DNA of 64,000 bases from Flavobacteriales bacterium. Lineage in GTDB: Bacteria; Bacteroidota; Bacteroidia; Flavobacteriales_F; PHOS-HE28. How positions within the stretch are numbered: position 1 is the first letter of the stretch; every line of letters begins with the position of its first letter. The notes under the pieces were generated by a model that was given only the letters and a program-made list of their open reading frames with translations, made no database searches and had not been told where the DNA came from. Of this stretch, positions 63,438-64,000 are shown piece after piece. The stretch covers positions 1 through 64,000 of the forward strand of contig JADIYA010000014.1 of the NCBI GenBank assembly GCA_016705545.1, given 5' to 3'. Both the position numbers and the translations under genes were made by a program.

Positions 63438-64000
63438 ATGAACCGCAGGCAATTCCTCCGCACATCTTCTGCAGCCACCGTAGGAGGCTTCACCGTGCAG
63501 GGCTTCAGCAGCCCCTTGATGCAGGCCCTCTGGAAGAACCGCGCAGCCGACGATCGCGTGCTGGTGATCATCCAGCTCTTCGGCGGCAACGATGGCCTCA
63601 ACACCGTGATCCCGCTCGACCAGTACAGCGTGCTCTCCGTGAAGCGCCCTTACGTGCTGATCCCGCAACCGCAGGTGCTGCCACTGGCCGGTCTCGGCGG
63701 CACGGGCCTGCACCCCGCCATGACCGGCATGCAGGACCTCTGGCAGGATGGAAAGCTCGCCATCGTGCAGGGCGTGGGCTATCCAGAACCGAACTTCTCG
63801 CACTTCCGCGCGACCGACATCTATGAGACCGGCGCGAATGCCGATCAATTGCTGAACTCCGGGTGGACCGGCCGCTACCTGAACCAGGAGTATCCCAACT
63901 ATCCCGCAGGCTATCCCAACGACGACATGCCCGATCCGCTCGCGATCCGGGTGGGCGGAGCAGTTGGCCTCGGCCTGCAATTCCAAGGCTTGAGCATGGG
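63438..64000 (+). CDS. DUF1501 family protein, 5' part, runs off the window
   Basis: The first 187 residues of a DUF1501 protein (a sulfatase/alkaline-phosphatase-like fold of unknown activity). The N-terminus MNRRQFLRTSSAATVGGF is a Tat-type signal. The conserved blocks VLVIIQLFGGNDGLNTVIP, LHPAMTGMQDLWQDGKLAIVQGVGYPEPNFSHFRATDIYETG and GWTGRYL follow. The frame is intact to the window edge. With the DUF1800 gene it forms the usual DUF1800-DUF1501 pair, thought to be exported together. Confidence 0.9.
   Translation, partial: MNRRQFLRTSSAATVGGFTVQGFSSPLMQALWKNRAADDRVLVIIQLFGGNDGLNTVIPLDQYSVLSVKRPYVLIPQPQVLPLAGLGGTGLHPAMTGMQDLWQDGKLAIVQGVGYPEPNFSHFRATDIYETGANADQLLNSGWTGRYLNQEYPNYPAGYPNDDMPDPLAIRVGGAVGLGLQFQGLSM

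Overview
The window looks like a high-GC member of the Bacteroidota, probably close to Flavobacteriales; this placement is an inference from gene content. Several secreted proteins end in type IX secretion (T9SS) sorting domains. There are PKD proteins with the gliding-motility-type C-terminus, a menaquinone operon, AlkC, DUF1800/DUF1501 and DUF2851 genes, and promoter boxes of the Bacteroidota type (TAnnTTTG). No rRNA, tRNA, CRISPR array, integrase or transposase was seen.

Layout. 1-9.1 kb: a two-gene surface-protein cassette (a 'NLVPNxSFEE' T9SS protein followed by a tail-fibre-like protein) occurs twice on the minus strand, each copy lying downstream of a short tandem repeat; aroB and a proline dehydrogenase gene sit between the copies. 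9.5-12.7 kb: ABC exporter and truA, translationally coupled, then a small metallophosphoesterase. 12.7-17.5 kb: two tandem PKD surface proteins and a coupled small protein. 17.5-21.1 kb: an AddB-like PD-(D/E)XK nuclease and a T9SS protein. 21.3-28.7 kb: an OmpR-type response regulator diverging from the menaquinone operon menI-menF-menD-menA-menC-menE plus a monooxygenase-fold protein. 28.7-39.7 kb: TPR protein, SRPBCC protein, AlkC, a serine hydrolase lipoprotein, an AraC regulator, a coupled DUF1761/TolB-like/TolB-like/amidohydrolase run, then an ankyrin protein and a triple-rhodanese protein.

39.7-53.3 kb: two ABC permeases, an ABC ATPase and an HlyD adaptor on the minus strand form what is normally one efflux cluster. 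It is split by a plus-strand heavy-metal efflux module (small His-rich protein, CzcA-like pump fused to a TolC-like protein, adaptor). 53.4-61.5 kb: methyltransferase, pyruvate dehydrogenase E2 and E1-alpha with a lipoprotein gene between them, cytidine deaminase, VTC-domain protein and DUF4956 protein, DUF2851, pyrF, xth. 61.8-64 kb: DUF1800 and DUF1501 genes; the second runs off the window.

Many genes carry single-base frameshifts. Those I could resolve add or drop one base in a short run of identical bases and restore a conserved family sequence when corrected, including in pdhC. I read most of them as assembly or read errors, not gene decay. They are densest at the two ends of the window (1-1667 and 61757-63416). 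Start codons were chosen from family alignment, overlaps and promoter boxes; several differ from the longest possible reading frame.
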